In this document: in pieces, positions 17,358 through 24,951 of the stretch
Layout: each line of letters begins with the position of its first letter
How positions within the stretch are numbered: position 1 is the first letter of the stretch
From: Stenotrophomonas rhizophila
Lineage (GTDB): Bacteria > Pseudomonadota > Gammaproteobacteria > Xanthomonadales > Xanthomonadaceae
Length of the DNA stretch: 64,000 nt
Direction: 5' to 3'
NCBI RefSeq assembly: GCF_020857975.1
Contig: NZ_JACWUO010000009.1
Coordinates: forward strand, 1 to 64,000
Notes under the pieces: generated by a model
The model's input: the letters and a program-made list of their open reading frames with translations, nothing else
Told to the model about the DNA's origin: nothing
Database searches by the model: none
Position numbers and translations under genes: made by a program

Positions 17358-19225
17358 AGCACCGCGTTGTGGAAGTCGAAATTCAGTTCACTGCCGGCCG
17401 ACTGCACCATGTTGCCCTGGATGAAGTCGACCCCGCCCATCCACATCGCCGCGGCGGCCTGCGGGTCTTCGATCTGCTGGCCGATGATCTGCAGCCCGGC
17501 GCGGTGCGCCAGTTCGATCGCACCGCGCAGTTCGTCGCGGGTGGCCTGGTTGGCGTGGCTGCTGGAGAAGCGCGCGGCCATGCGCACGAAACTCAGTGGC
17601 AGCTGGCTCAACAAGGCATCGGCTTCGCTGCCCGGTTCGAACTGGCTCAGGCAGAAGCGCACCCCGGCCGCGCTCAGGCGGTTGCAGAACTGCTGCAGGG
17701 TGACGGTGTGGATCAGGGCATCGGGCAGGCGCACATCGATGATCAGCGCGCTGCCGTCTATCTGGCGGCGTTCCAGCGATTCCAGCAGCCAGTCGGCAAA
17801 GGCATCGCGGGCCAGCGTGCGCAGCGACTGCGACACGAACAGGCTCAGCGGCTGGGTGGCATGGCGGTACAGGTCGAGCAGGCCCAGCGCGTGGTCGAGC
17901 ACCTGCTGGTCCAGGTCGGCGATGCGCCCGGCCGCCTCGGCGGCCGGAATCACCTGGCCGGCGGCCAGCACGCTGCCGTCGGCCTGGCGCAGCCGCAGCA
18001 ATACCTGGTACTGCGCGGTGTTGCCACCGGCCACCGCGACGATCGGCTGGTAGGCCAGTTCCAGCTGGCCTTCCAGCAGGGCCAGGTGTTCCTGTGCGGC
18101 CACGTCCTCGCGGCGCACGTGCGCGGCCACGCCGGCACTGAGCAGGCGCGCCTGCAGGGTGGTGCGTTCGACCGCTTCCAGTGCCGCGCCGGCATCGCTG
18201 AAGCCCAGCGACAGCTGCGCATGGCCGACCACCCCGCGCAGGTGCACCGATTCGTCGTCGCGGATCACGAAGGCGCGCGCGGACAGCTGTTCGCGCAGGT
18301 TCCGCGCCACCGCGTCCAGGCCTTCCTCGTCGATGCCGCGGGCCAGCACCAGGAAGCTGTTGTCGTTCAAACGCGCCAGAAGGTGCGGGTGCGCGGTGTC
18401 GGCCAGGCGCTGCGCGGCCTGGATCATCAACCGTTCGAAGGCGGCATAGCCGTAGCGTTCGCGCAGGCCCAGCGCGCTGGCCACCTCGATGAAGAACAGG
18501 CCGCCATGGTCGCGGTGGGCCAGGCACGCGCCCAGCTGCTGCATCACATGGTGGCGGGTGGGCAGGCCGGTCTCGGGGTTGTTCATCGCCGGGGCGCCGT
18601 GCGCGCCGGGCTGGGTGGCCGCCTGTGCGCGCGCGCGGCGGATCCGGTTGGAGACCGCGGCGATCAGGTGGCGCGGGCGGATCGGCTTGCTGAGGAAATC
18701 GTCGGCGCCGCTGTCGAGCACTTCGAACTGGCGCTCCGGGTCCGGGTCGCCGCTGAGGAACACGATCGGCAGCAGCTGCTGGCCCGGTTGCTGGCGGATC
18801 AGCGCGGTCAGGCGCATGCCGTCCAGGCCGGGCAGGTGCAGGTCCATCAGGATCAGGTCGGGGCGGTTCTCGGCGATCGCCTGCTGCACGCCTTCGGCAT
18901 CGCTGTGCACGGTGGCCTGCATGCCGGCACCATGCAACACGCTCTGCGCGAACAGCGCCTGCGAACGGTCATCCTCGACGATCAGCACCCGGTACGGCGC
19001 ATCCAGGCCCAGCGGCGGCAGCGGGGCCTCGTCCACGGCCACCGGGGCGGCCGGCAGCGGTGGCGGCGGGGTGGCGCTGATCGGCGTGCCCGCGGTCAGC
19101 GGCACCACGTTGCTGGGCGCCGGCTCGGGCGCGGCTGCACCGGCCCAGCGTTGCCAGTGGTCGGCGGGCGGGGTTTCAGCGCGTACGGCGCGGGTGGATG
19201 CAACAGCGTTGTCGTGGACGGCCAT
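17354..19225 (-). CDS. Response regulator with degenerate GGDEF and EAL domains
   Basis: 623-aa protein with a receiver domain (about 75-190; LIVEDD, LILMDLHLPG with the phospho-Asp, and LSKPI). Next is a GGDEF-like domain (about 210-345) whose signature is replaced by LNDNSFLVLA, and an EAL-like domain (about 355-610) that begins EGQLELAYQPIV without the EAL triad. It probably neither makes nor degrades cyclic di-GMP, but may bind it or a partner protein. Start chosen at MAVHDNAVAS for its GGGAG site. It precedes and overlaps the hybrid kinase gene, so the kinase is its likely phosphodonor. Confidence 0.87.
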   Translation of the reverse strand: MAVHDNAVASTRAVRAETPPADHWQRWAGAAAPEPAPSNVVPLTAGTPISATPPPPLPAAPVAVDEAPLPPLGLDAPYRVLIVEDDRSQALFAQSVLHGAGMQATVHSDAEGVQQAIAENRPDLILMDLHLPGLDGMRLTALIRQQPGQQLLPIVFLSGDPDPERQFEVLDSGADDFLSKPIRPRHLIAAVSNRIRRARAQAATQPGAHGAPAMNNPETGLPTRHHVMQQLGACLAHRDHGGLFFIEVASALGLRERYGYAAFERLMIQAAQRLADTAHPHLLARLNDNSFLVLARGIDEEGLDAVARNLREQLSARAFVIRDDESVHLRGVVGHAQLSLGFSDAGAALEAVERTTLQARLLSAGVAAHVRREDVAAQEHLALLEGQLELAYQPIVAVAGGNTAQYQVLLRLRQADGSVLAAGQVIPAAEAAGRIADLDQQVLDHALGLLDLYRHATQPLSLFVSQSLRTLARDAFADWLLESLERRQIDGSALIIDVRLPDALIHTVTLQQFCNRLSAAGVRFCLSQFEPGSEADALLSQLPLSFVRMAARFSSSHANQATRDELRGAIELAHRAGLQIIGQQIEDPQAAAAMWMGGVDFIQGNMVQSAGSELNFDFHNAVL

Positions 19226-19270
19226 CAGTACTCCCAGTCTGCGGCGCAATTATGCCGTGCATGAACCAAT

Positions 19271-19912
19271 TTACGGTGGCGGGGCATCACGGTCGGCCAG
19301 CACGCCGGGGCTGGGCAGCGGGTTTTCGCCCGCCTGCCGCAGCAGCCAGCGCATGCCCTTCCACAGCGTGCGCCAGACCAGCCAGACCACCAGCGCCCCG
19401 GCCAGGCTGCAGCCCACCACCACGATCAGCGCCAGCCAGGGATGGGCCAGCGCCAGGGCCAGGCCACCGATCACCACGGTGTCTTCGGCGGCCGAGGCGA
19501 TCCAGTTGCTGGCCGGTTCCGGCGAGGTATTGAGCAGGGCGCGGGTGCCGGCCTTGAGTCCGTGGCTGGCCAGCGCCACCCCGGCGCCGGCGACCAGCGC
19601 GGTACCGCCGAGTTCGCCATCGGGCGACAGCGTGGCCGCGGCCAGGAATGCGCCGGCCGGGACCCGGGCCAGGGTCTGGACCAGGTCCCAGACCGAATCC
19701 ACCCCGGGAATCTTGTCGGCGACGAATTCGGCGATGGCCAGCGCCGCCGAGGTGCCCAGCACCCACCACGACTCGGTGGCCTGCAGTGCCGGTGGCAGCT
19801 CGACCCAGCCGAGCAGGCCGGCCAGGCCGACCCCGAACACGGTCAGGTATACGCGGATGCCGGCCAGCCAGGCCAGCAGGATGCCGACAACGAACAAGTG
19901 GGCTTCGGTCAT
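19271..19912 (-). CDS. DUF4126 family membrane protein
   Basis: 213-aa hydrophobic protein with about five membrane segments and the AGIRVYLTVFGVGLAGLLG start and ADKIPGVDSVWD motif typical of DUF4126. Function unknown. Start chosen at MTEAHLFVVG, removing a 13-residue upstream extension. It lies 45 bases upstream of the REC-GGDEF-EAL gene on the same strand and could be the first gene of that transcript. Confidence 0.8.
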   Translation of the reverse strand: MTEAHLFVVGILLAWLAGIRVYLTVFGVGLAGLLGWVELPPALQATESWWVLGTSAALAIAEFVADKIPGVDSVWDLVQTLARVPAGAFLAAATLSPDGELGGTALVAGAGVALASHGLKAGTRALLNTSPEPASNWIASAAEDTVVIGGLALALAHPWLALIVVVGCSLAGALVVWLVWRTLWKGMRWLLRQAGENPLPSPGVLADRDAPPP

Positions 19913-20096
19913 GGCACGCGCTCCGGCCGTAAAGTGTGCACAGGCCCACACTATCGGGGATGACGTCGATGAACGCCACCGCCGCAGGGCTGCCGAACAC
20001 GGAAAATGGGCCGGCCCTGACTTACACTAGCCAGTCGCTCGTTCCAACAGGGGCCGTGGCGGTATCGCCGCAGTGGCGGTCCCGCGGAAATCTGCC

Positions 20097-20849
20097 ATGA
20101 ACCACCCGACGCCTTCCCGTATCCAGATCCGCCGGCCCGGCACGCCGCCCGTGCAGGATCGCCGACGCCTGGCCATTCTGGCCGGGATATGGCTGTTCAG
20201 CCTGGTGCTGGCGGTGTTGCTGGGGCGCTGGACGGCCAGCCCCGGCGGCGATGTCGGTGCCCAGCTGAGCGCCGCCGAACGCCGCGCCGAAGCCCTGAAC
20301 AAGCAGGTGGTCGAGCTGCAGCAGCGCCAGGCCACGCTGCAGGCGTCGGACCGCATCAGCCGCGCCGCCAACAACGAGGTGCAGGCCTCGCTGGGCGAGC
20401 GCGACGAGGAAATCGCCGGCCTGCGCGCCGATGTGGCCTTCTACGAGCGGCTGGTCGGGGCGACCAGCCAGCGCAAGGGCCTGAACACCCATTCGGTGGA
20501 ATTCAGCCCGGAAACCGGCGGCACCTGGCAGTACGCGGTGGTGCTGACCCAGAACCTGAACCGTGGTGCGATCAGCCAGGGGCAGATGCGCTTCACGGTG
20601 GAAGGCGTCAAAGGTGGCAAGTTGACCTCGGTCAGCTGGGATGAGCTGCACCAGCGCACCAAGGTGCCGGGCCAGGAATATTCCTTCCGGTACTTCCAGC
20701 AGCTCACCGGCAGCATCATCCTGCCGAAAGACTTCACCCCGCAACGTGTGCGGGTCACGCTGGGATCCGGTGCAGGGGGCGCCACCCAGGTTTTTGATTG
20801 GAAGCAGGCCGGAGCACCGGCTGCACCATCGGCGAATGAAGGGGAGTAA
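20097..20849 (+). CDS. Membrane-anchored coiled-coil protein (DUF6776-like)
   Basis: 250-aa protein with a short basic cytoplasmic start, one membrane helix (about 27-45), a long coiled coil (about 55-120, rich in Glu, Gln and Arg), and a C-terminal beta-rich domain. The layout fits the DUF6776 proteins found beside bactofilin genes. Its gene ends four bases before the bactofilin start. The role is probably in cell-envelope organisation together with the bactofilin; that is inference from the pairing. Confidence 0.78.
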   Translation: MNHPTPSRIQIRRPGTPPVQDRRRLAILAGIWLFSLVLAVLLGRWTASPGGDVGAQLSAAERRAEALNKQVVELQQRQATLQASDRISRAANNEVQASLGERDEEIAGLRADVAFYERLVGATSQRKGLNTHSVEFSPETGGTWQYAVVLTQNLNRGAISQGQMRFTVEGVKGGKLTSVSWDELHQRTKVPGQEYSFRYFQQLTGSIILPKDFTPQRVRVTLGSGAGGATQVFDWKQAGAPAAPSANEGE

Positions 20850-20853
20850 GCCC

Positions 20854-21315
20854 ATGTTTGGCAGCAACAAGTCCAACCGCGACGGACATCTGGTCGTGGA
20901 TGCGCTGATCGGCGCGCAGGTGGTGATCCGCGGCGACGTGGAATTCAGTGGTGGCCTGTATGTGGAAGGCACCATCCTGGGCAAGGTGATTGCCGCCGAC
21001 GGCGCGGCCAACGCCACGCTGACCCTGGCCGAGCAGGGCAACATCGAGGGCGAGATCCGCGCCCAGGTGGTGGTGATCAGCGGCCGGCTGGACGGGGATG
21101 TCCATGCCAGCGAGCGGGTTGAACTGACTCCCACCGCACGGGTCAGCGGCAACATCCACTACCAGGTGGTGGAAATGAACGCCGGCGCCCAGCTGACCGG
21201 CCGCCTGATCCACGGTACCGGCCAGATGGCGGCCCTGCCGCCGCCGGCCGAGGACGCCGCGGACAAGGGCAAGGAAGGCGCGGCCCGCAAGAAGCTCGCC
21301 GAGGCCATGGCCTGA
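20854..21315 (+). CDS. Bactofilin (polymer-forming cytoskeletal protein)
   Basis: 153-aa bactofilin. Residues about 15-115 form the right-handed beta-helix repeat, with GDVEFSGGLYVEGTI and GDVHASERVELTPTARVSGNI as repeated strands. The tail is disordered and charged. Bactofilins polymerise without nucleotide at the membrane and organise cell-wall enzymes, stalks or polarity. Start at MFGSNKSNRD is preceded by AAGGGGAG and gives the family length. Confidence 0.93.
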   Translation: MFGSNKSNRDGHLVVDALIGAQVVIRGDVEFSGGLYVEGTILGKVIAADGAANATLTLAEQGNIEGEIRAQVVVISGRLDGDVHASERVELTPTARVSGNIHYQVVEMNAGAQLTGRLIHGTGQMAALPPPAEDAADKGKEGAARKKLAEAMA

Positions 21316-21362
21316 ACGCGTGAGTGCTTGAAAGCGTGCCCATGCACCCCCATGCTGGGGGC

Positions 21363-21752
21363 ATGAGCACGCTTGTTTCCCTGCCCGGCGCACCTGCGCC
21401 CGCGCCGAACTACCAGTCGCTGGACCGTCCGCTGAACTTCACCGAGGCCGCTGCGGCCAAAGTGAAGGAACTGATCCGGGACGAGGCCAGCACCTCGCTC
21501 GCCCTGCGCGTCTATATCCAGGGCGGCGGCTGTTCGGGCTTCCAGTATGGTTTCGAGTTCGACGAGAACCGGGCCGAGGACGACCTGGCCGTGGACACGA
21601 ACGGGGTCACCCTGCTGGTCGACCCGCTGAGCCTGCAGTACCTGATGGGCGCCGAGGTGGACTACACCGAGAGCCTGACCGGCGCGCAGTTCGTGATCCG
21701 CAATCCGAACGCCAAGACCACCTGCGGCTGCGGCTCCAGTTTCAGCATGTAA
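21363..21752 (+). CDS. erpA: Iron-sulfur cluster insertion protein ErpA
   Basis: 129-aa A-type carrier that delivers [4Fe-4S] clusters to target enzymes. Three conserved cysteines are in [10 protein letters not shown] and in the CGCGSSF tail, the A-type pattern. Start [11 protein letters not shown] is used; an upstream in-frame ATG adds 13 unlikely residues. It follows the bactofilin gene by 47 bases on the same strand. Confidence 0.93.
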   Translation: MSTLVSLPGAPAPAPNYQSLDRPLNFTEAAAAKVKELIRDEASTSLALRVYIQGGGCSGFQYGFEFDENRAEDDLAVDTNGVTLLVDPLSLQYLMGAEVDYTESLTGAQFVIRNPNAKTTCGCGSSFSM

Positions 21753-21823
21753 GCAGCGCACGCATCGGTCCGCACGGATCGATGCCGCTTGCCACTGTCG
21801 TCGAACTTGGGCAGGCTCTGCCG

Positions 21824-22729
21824 ATGTCCAGATTTTCTTCGCCGCTTTCCGGTTTCGCCTTCACCACCGACCCGCTTGAACGCGCCGACAGCCTGCGCGA
21901 TGACGCCGATGCGTTGTCGCGGCTGTGGCCGCAGGCGCAGGTGCTCGTCCTTGAACCCGATGGCCGCGCCCTGGCCGATGCCGATGGCCAACCGCTGGCG
22001 CTGACCGGCGCGCAGGTCGGCGGCGGCCCGGGCACCGCGATCTTCCTCGGGCTGCGTGGCCAGCAGGCCTGGTTCTCGCTGGAAGCAGCCGCGGTGGATG
22101 TCACCGCCCCGCAGCGGGTGGACCTGCGCGAGTCGGCCACCAGCTGGTCGGCGGCCGATGCCAGCGCGTTCTGCTATGCGCGCGGGATGTCGTACTGGCA
22201 GTCGCGCACCCGCTTCTGCGGGGTCTGCGGCGGCGCCATCACGTTCAGTCGCGGCGGCTTTGTCGGCCGCTGCGGGCAATGCGGCATCGAGCACTACCCG
22301 CGGGTCGACCCGGCGGTGATCGTGGCGGTGGAAAACAACGGCCGCCTGCTGCTCGGCCGCCAGGCCAACTGGGCGCCGCGCCGCTATTCGGTGCTGGCCG
22401 GTTTCGTCGAACCGGGCGAATCGCTGGAACAGACCGTGGTGCGCGAGGTGTTCGAGGAAAGCAAGGTGCGCGTGCGCCAGTGCCACTACCTGGGCACCCA
22501 GCCATGGCCGTTCCCCGGGGCGCTGATGCTGGGCTTTGCCGCCACCGCCGAAGACGATGTGCCGACCGTGGACGGCGAGCTGGAGGACGCGCGCTGGTTC
22601 ACCGCCGAGGAAGTCGGCGCGGCGCTGGCCCGGGATGTCGAAGACGACGGCCAGGGCATCCGCCTGTCGCCGCCGATTTCGATTTCGCGCAGCCTGATCG
22701 AGCACTGGTACCGGCAACAGGTCGGCTGA
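21824..22729 (+). CDS. nudC: NADH pyrophosphatase / RNA deNADding enzyme
   Basis: About 301-aa Nudix hydrolase that splits NADH to NMNH and AMP and removes NAD caps from RNA. A zinc ribbon (FCGVCGG...CGQCG) precedes the Nudix box starting GFVEPGESLEQTVVREVFEE. The C-terminal SQPWPFP-like QPWPFPGALM motif is the NudC specificity mark. The start is uncertain: ATG 21824 gives the conserved N-terminus, while ATG 21782 would add 14 residues. Confidence 0.9.
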   Translation: MSRFSSPLSGFAFTTDPLERADSLRDDADALSRLWPQAQVLVLEPDGRALADADGQPLALTGAQVGGGPGTAIFLGLRGQQAWFSLEAAAVDVTAPQRVDLRESATSWSAADASAFCYARGMSYWQSRTRFCGVCGGAITFSRGGFVGRCGQCGIEHYPRVDPAVIVAVENNGRLLLGRQANWAPRRYSVLAGFVEPGESLEQTVVREVFEESKVRVRQCHYLGTQPWPFPGALMLGFAATAEDDVPTVDGELEDARWFTAEEVGAALARDVEDDGQGIRLSPPISISRSLIEHWYRQQVG

Positions 22730-22843
22730 TACCGGCCCGGCGTTGCCGCTGGCTGAACACGTGGCAGCGTACATCACCAACGGCCCGGGGAATTGCCGGG
22801 CCGCAAGGCATAGTAGCGGGCAGAAACCGAGCCGGAGGCTTAC

Positions 22844-23737
22844 ATGTTCACCACCCTGGTCGCCGTGCTGGTCGCCTTGGCCCTGGGCCATGTGGCGCCT
22901 GCCGTGGCGGTGGCGTTGCGCCGGTTCGCGCTGTACCGGCGCTGGCTGCAATGGCTGGGCGCGCACGCGGCCGGGGCCGGCTTCTGGCGTAGTGGCCAGG
23001 GCTGGCTGTTGGCGGTGCTGCCGCTTGTTGTGGTGCTGGGACTGCTGCAATGGGCGCTGGACGGTCATCTGTTCGGGCTGCCGTCGCTGCTGCTGGGCAT
23101 CGCCACGCTGGCGATGTGCTGGGGCCCGCGCGACCTGGACCGCGACGTGGAGGCGGTGATCGATGCCGATGACGCGCCGGCCCGGCATGTGGCGATCGCC
23201 CAGTTGCAGTCGGCCGGCGGCAGCATGCACCAGGACCTGCCGTCGCTGGTCGAGGCCACGGTACTCAACGCGCTGCGGCGCTGGTTCGCGGTGTTGTTCT
23301 GGTTCCTGCTGCTGGGCCCGGTGGGCGCGCTGGCGTACCGCCTGCTGGCGCTGCTGGCCGAGGGCCCGATGCGCGCGTTGGCGGCAGTGGACACCGTGGC
23401 CGGAGCGCGGGTGGCCTTGTCCTGGGTGGAATGGCCGGTGGCGCAGCTGATGTCGTTGTCGATGGCGCTGGTCGGCAATTTCGATACCGCCTACAAGGCC
23501 TGGCGCCAGGCCCATGGCAACCAGTGGGCGGCATCGACGGTCTTCCTGGGCGCGGTGGCGCGGGCCAGCGTGAGCGCCGAGCTGCGCGAGGAGGCGCACG
23601 ATTACAGCGATGCCGGGATGGTGCCGGTATGGCGCCGGCTGCCCGAGCTGCGCGATGCGATGAGCCTGGTATGGCGGATGCTGTTGCTGTGGATGGCGGC
23701 GCTGGCGCTGCTGGTGATCGCCGGTTGGGTGACCTGA
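22844..23737 (+). CDS. ampE: AmpE-like regulatory membrane protein
   Basis: 297-aa inner-membrane protein with four or five membrane segments, the last at residues 275-295. The N-terminal part and the GPRDLDRDVEA motif match AmpE, which in other bacteria is encoded with AmpD in the beta-lactamase/peptidoglycan-recycling signalling locus. ampD is not adjacent here, so the gene travels alone. The ATG has GGAGG eight bases upstream. Biochemical function of AmpE remains unclear. Confidence 0.82.
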   Translation: MFTTLVAVLVALALGHVAPAVAVALRRFALYRRWLQWLGAHAAGAGFWRSGQGWLLAVLPLVVVLGLLQWALDGHLFGLPSLLLGIATLAMCWGPRDLDRDVEAVIDADDAPARHVAIAQLQSAGGSMHQDLPSLVEATVLNALRRWFAVLFWFLLLGPVGALAYRLLALLAEGPMRALAAVDTVAGARVALSWVEWPVAQLMSLSMALVGNFDTAYKAWRQAHGNQWAASTVFLGAVARASVSAELREEAHDYSDAGMVPVWRRLPELRDAMSLVWRMLLLWMAALALLVIAGWVT

Positions 23738-23756
23738 TAGGCGGCTGCGGTTGCTC

Positions 23757-23955
23757 GTAGCGCCGGGCTCTGCCGCGCCGTCGGACCGGCGGGCGCCGAT
23801 CCGATGAACGCATCGCCATGCGCCTGTTACCTGCCGCGAAAGCCGAGCTTTTGCTCGTAGAGCCGGGCTCTGCCCGGCTGCGGTTGCTTTTGATTTGGTA
23901 GTGCCGGCCGTTGGCCGGATGCTTTTGCTTCTGATGCAACGGCAGCCGACTACCA
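23757..23955. repeat. Cluster of GTAG palindromes (SMAG-type REP)
   Basis: GTAG-headed hairpins at about 23758, 23858 and 23900, with arms such as GCCGGGCT/TGCCCGGC and GTGCCGGCC/GGCCGGAT, and an inverted copy ending in CTACC near 23952. They fill the gap between the convergent ampE and DUF2752 genes. Confidence 0.7.
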
Positions 23956-23975
23956 GTCTGCTCTACCCGTTTGGA

Positions 23976-24398
23976 TCACCCGCCCGGTGCCAGCCAGGTA
24001 AACGGTGCCCAGGGCAGGTTGCGTGCAATCCAATACAGCGGCAGCAGGGTCAACCAGAACGCCGGTTTGGTCAGCACGGTGATCAGCGGCTGCAGCCAGC
24101 GTGGGCGCCAGCCCAGCGCCCAGCCCAGCACCAGCGGCGAAATGGCCAGCATCACCATCGCCAGCGGGTTCATCGACAACGCCGTGGCCAGATCGCCGTG
24201 GGCCAAGGCATGCAGCGCGCGGGTCAGCCCGCAGCCGATGCAGTAGTAGCCGGTGACGGCCAGGAAGCTGCACGGCGGGAACGGGCTGTGCGCACTGTTG
24301 GGATCGTAGTGCCGCAGCACCCAGAACCCCGCACCGGCGGCTATCGCCGCCGGTGGGACCAGTGCCAGCAACCAGCGCCTGCCGTGCAGCATGGCCAT
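23976..24398 (-). CDS. DUF2752 family membrane protein
   Basis: 140-aa protein with three or four membrane segments and the DUF2752 core: PPCSFLAVTGYYCIGCGLTR with conserved Cys, then HGDLATALSMNP. Function unknown. The ATG overlaps the stop of the upstream CD225 gene (ATGA), so the two are translationally coupled. This pairing is common in bacteria. Confidence 0.83.
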   Translation of the reverse strand: MAMLHGRRWLLALVPPAAIAAGAGFWVLRHYDPNSAHSPFPPCSFLAVTGYYCIGCGLTRALHALAHGDLATALSMNPLAMVMLAISPLVLGWALGWRPRWLQPLITVLTKPAFWLTLLPLYWIARNLPWAPFTWLAPGG

Positions 24399-24757
24399 CA
24401 GCTGGCGCTTTCGATCTGCTGCTGGAACTGCTGCATCTGCTGCATGTAGCCATCAACGCCCATGGTGGCCAGCGAGATCACGAACAGCAGCACGCCGGCA
24501 ATCAGGAAGCCGGTGGTGACCCAGGCCCAGATCTTGGCGTTCTTGGACGCGCGGCGCGCGCCTTCCAGGTCGCCCTGGTTGAGCAGCCCGTTGACCTTGC
24601 TGGAAAACACGATCGCCACGATGCCGGTGACGATGCCCGGGAAGCTCAGGCACGACAGGCAGCACACGAAGAAGGCCAGCACGGTGACGACGATCGACCA
24701 GATCAGGTGGTTCGGGATGCTGCCCGAGGCGGGCGGCAGGGGGGCGGTGGCATTCAT
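24398..24757 (-). CDS. CD225/dispanin family small membrane protein
   Basis: 119-aa protein. A Pro-rich start (about 1-20) is followed by the CD225 domain: a membrane segment PNHLIWSIVVTVLAFFVCCL with Cys-rich palmitoylation-like CCLSC, a loop SSKVNGLLNQGDLEGARRAS and a second segment. A Gln/Met tail follows (MQQMQQFQQQ). Related to interferon-induced transmembrane proteins; the bacterial role is unknown. Start chosen at MNATAPLPP, which has GGAGC upstream. Confidence 0.85.
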   Translation of the reverse strand: MNATAPLPPASGSIPNHLIWSIVVTVLAFFVCCLSCLSFPGIVTGIVAIVFSSKVNGLLNQGDLEGARRASKNAKIWAWVTTGFLIAGVLLFVISLATMGVDGYMQQMQQFQQQIESAS

Positions 24758-24951
24758 GGGGCAAGCTCCAGGGTCTAGGGTGGGTTTTCGTTCAACAGGG
24801 TGGATCCGGCGCAGCGCATGCTGGAACACCGATCCCCGCACGCGGCGTTACCGGCAGGTGACGGCCCACGCCGGCCAGCGTGGGCGGGATGGCTGGACGG
24901 TAATCTAACCGATGTCGTCGCAGCGATGTATGCGATTACAGCCTCGGCGGC

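Noticed and set aside
15075..18053. A 992-codon plus-strand frame opposite the kinase genes
   Set aside because: Antisense shadow rich in Gln, Arg and His; the minus-strand frames carry full histidine kinase and receiver domains.
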